From contig JAGVXQ010000041.1 in NCBI GenBank assembly GCA_018303705.1, positions 1 to 5,344 of the forward strand: DNA of 5,344 nt, read 5' to 3'. Below are positions 4,704-5,344 of the stretch, in pieces. The translations under genes were made by a program, and so were the position numbers. The notes under the pieces are model-generated. The model searched no databases and was not told where the DNA came from. It saw nothing but the letters and a program-made list of their open reading frames with translations. Position 1 is the first letter of the stretch; each line of letters opens with the position of its first letter. Origin of the DNA: Candidatus Woesearchaeota archaeon (GTDB lineage: Archaea; Nanobdellota; Nanobdellia; SCGC-AAA011-G17; JACPNG01).

Positions 4704-4992
4704 TTTGGGGTATTACGAAGCGATAATACAAATAAGGCCAGCTGACAAGGATGTTTTTGGCTATGCAATCCATCTTATTGAAAAGAGAAAAAATGTTTTC
4801 ATTTCTAGAATAGAGAGTGAAAAGTTCGGGCATGACATATATGTTTCTGACAGGAAGTATGCTGCTGCAATAGGAAAAAAGCTCAAGGCAAGATTCGCTG
4901 GAGGACAGCTTAAAATAAGCAAGAAGCTTTATGGGTATGACAGGCAGAAAAGCAAGAATAAATATCGCGTTGTTGTTTGCTTTAGAAAGTAG
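4687..4992 (+). CDS. nmd3: NMD3-like protein, short form lacking the N-terminal zinc region
   Basis: NMD3 acts in late maturation of the large ribosomal subunit in eukaryotes, and the archaeal homologue is thought to do similar work. This 101-aa protein shows the family motifs: YYEAIIQIR (9-17), ISRIESEKFGHDIYVSDRKYA (39-59), AIGKKLKARFAGGQLKISKKLYGYDR (61-86), and the closing strand KYRVVVCFR (92-100). Typical archaeal NMD3 proteins have an N-terminal domain with several CxxC zinc pairs before the YYEA motif. Here the ORF begins only eight residues before that motif and contains a single Cys. The preceding DUF424 gene occupies the upstream DNA and overlaps it by 17 bp, so no hidden zinc domain fits in this locus. 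The upstream SD is weak (TAGGAAAG at about 4672-4679), and coupling to DUF424 is likely. No internal stop or frameshift suggests decay. Confidence 0.82.
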   Translation: MQKSFDLGYYEAIIQIRPADKDVFGYAIHLIEKRKNVFISRIESEKFGHDIYVSDRKYAAAIGKKLKARFAGGQLKISKKLYGYDRQKSKNKYRVVVCFRK

Positions 4993-5113
4993 TGTTGATT
5001 ATAGTATAACCATTTCTTTGTATTTGTTCATTTATTGCCACAGGCAGAACGAGGATTGTGCTATCCTTTAATATCCAGACTATCCTCCTTTTTAAAATCT
5101 CTGAAATAAACAT
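4982..5113 (-). CDS. Possible 43-aa ORF, doubtful
   Basis: On the minus strand ATG at 5113 opens 43 codons ending in TAA (4982-4984), overlapping the nmd3 3' end by 11 bp. The product has plausible alternating character (ILKRRIVWILKDSTILVLP, then NEQIQRNGYTII). There is no SD before the ATG, and the only GGAGG on this strand (5084-5088 in plus coordinates) lies inside the frame with no start codon after it. It could be a decayed gene fragment or chance. No family is recognised. The stretch 4993-5134 otherwise holds only T-rich tracts and TATA-like boxes. Confidence 0.18.
   Translation of the reverse strand: MFISEILKRRIVWILKDSTILVLPVAINEQIQRNGYTIINTTF
5090..5098 (+). promoter_or_regulatory. 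TATA-like box upstream of the AbrB-like gene
   Basis: TTTTAAAAT is centred about 41 bp before ATG 5135, predicting a start near 5120 and a leader of about 15 nt. The palindrome at 5123-5134 is a competing TATA-like element. Confidence 0.35.
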
Positions 5114-5122
5114 CTTTTGGCA

Positions 5123-5134
5123 TAAAATATTTTA
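5123..5134. repeat. Perfect palindrome TAAAATATTTTA before the AbrB-like start
   Basis: This 12-bp sequence equals its own reverse complement and ends directly before ATG 5135. AbrB/VapB-type antitoxins usually bind palindromes in their own promoters, so an operator is possible. It is also the kind of AT palindrome that occurs by chance in such DNA. Confidence 0.35.
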
Positions 5135-5298
5135 ATGATTGATGTGGCCTTAAAGAAGTATCAGGTGAAATTGTCAAAATGGGAACTAAGCTCGGGGTTG
5201 AGAATACCTAAAGAATTGGTTAAGAAATATAGCCTAAAAGATGGGAAGAAGTAGTAGTTATACCTGAGAAAAAGGGGATTCGAATCATACCTTCTTAG
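5135..5298 (+). pseudogene. AbrB/SpoVT-type antitoxin-like gene with a -1 frameshift
   Basis: ATG 5135 (or GTG 5165) reads through VKLSKWELSSGLRIPKELVK and KYSLKDG, the classic first half of an AbrB/VapB swapped-hairpin domain (G-x-x-R-I-P-K-E-L then L-x-x-G). It then hits two stop codons (TAG 5252-5254 and 5255-5257). Starting from G5245 in the next frame, the expected second half continues as EEVVVIPEKKGIRIIPS and ends at TAG 5296-5298. One missing base in the GAT-GGG run (about 5243-5245) explains everything. The whole would be a normal antitoxin-sized protein of about 54 residues, or about 44 from GTG 5165. It is either a recently broken gene or a base missing from the assembly. No toxin (PIN/MazF-like) can be identified in the 46 bases left downstream, although the frame from 5299 stays open to the window end. 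Confidence 0.7.
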
Positions 5299-5344
5299 CT
5301 GGACTTGAAAATTTATTCCAGTTTGGGTGAATACCCCATAGCTT

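Noticed and set aside
4535..4768. Minus-strand 77-codon ORF
   Set aside because: Antisense to DUF424 and NMD3; no independent support.
5275..5287. GGGATTCGAATCA, resembling a tRNA T-loop
   Set aside because: The flanking bases do not form the 5-bp T stem on either strand and no acceptor, D or anticodon arms can be folded around it; it is also coding in the AbrB-like frame.
5299..5344. Short inverted repeats (CTGGA/TCCAG and GGGT/ACCC) and an open frame at the right edge
   Set aside because: Stems of only 4-5 bp and 15 codons without ATG are too little to call a terminator or a toxin gene.
1..5344. CRISPR array, insertion sequence, rRNA or tRNA gene
   Set aside because: No spaced direct repeats, transposase motifs, terminal inverted repeats or tRNA-like cloverleaf were found on either strand.

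Overview
The window looks like a piece of an archaeal genome, most likely from a small-genome DPANN lineage (Woesearchaeota/Pacearchaeota-like; the lineage is an inference). The support is the archaeal gene order aIF2-beta / DUF424 / NMD3, an archaeal-style seryl-tRNA synthetase, and TATA-type promoters about 26 bp upstream of start codons that lack a Shine-Dalgarno (SD) site, which points to leaderless mRNAs.

Layout. Positions 1-133 (minus) hold the 5' end of a lipoprotein-like gene that runs off the window. Positions 134-444 are an AT-rich intergenic stretch with several TATA-like elements, a 9-bp tandem repeat and a possible 21-codon ORF. Positions 445-2198 (plus) hold a tight three-gene cassette: a 50-aa peptide with a strong SD site, a TraB/PrgY-superfamily protein, and an E1/ThiF-like adenylating enzyme with an N-terminal winged-helix region resembling a RiPP recognition element. 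serS lies convergent at 2223-3491 (minus). A divergent promoter region leads to a small winged-helix protein (3675-3947), then the core translation cluster aIF2-beta (4005-4415), DUF424 (4416-4703) and a short NMD3 homologue (4687-4992). The right end holds a frameshifted AbrB/SpoVT-type antitoxin-like gene (5135-5298) and an uncertain minus-strand small ORF.

The part worth attention is 445-2198. A short peptide, an MccB-like adenylating enzyme with a putative peptide-binding domain, and a small soluble TraB/TIKI-fold protein are arranged like a minimal peptide-modification operon, comparable in logic to microcin C (MccA peptide plus MccB E1 enzyme). A Gly-Gly pair in the peptide lies exactly seven residues from its C-terminus, and MccA is also a heptapeptide. 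The cassette is visibly poorer in G+C than the flanking housekeeping genes and uses SD-led starts, which suggests it was acquired. Its function is an inference; the family assignments of the two enzymes rest on visible motifs.

The remaining genes are housekeeping: serine charging of tRNA, initiator tRNA delivery (aIF2-beta), and large-subunit biogenesis (NMD3), with DUF424 of unknown role co-transcribed between the last two.
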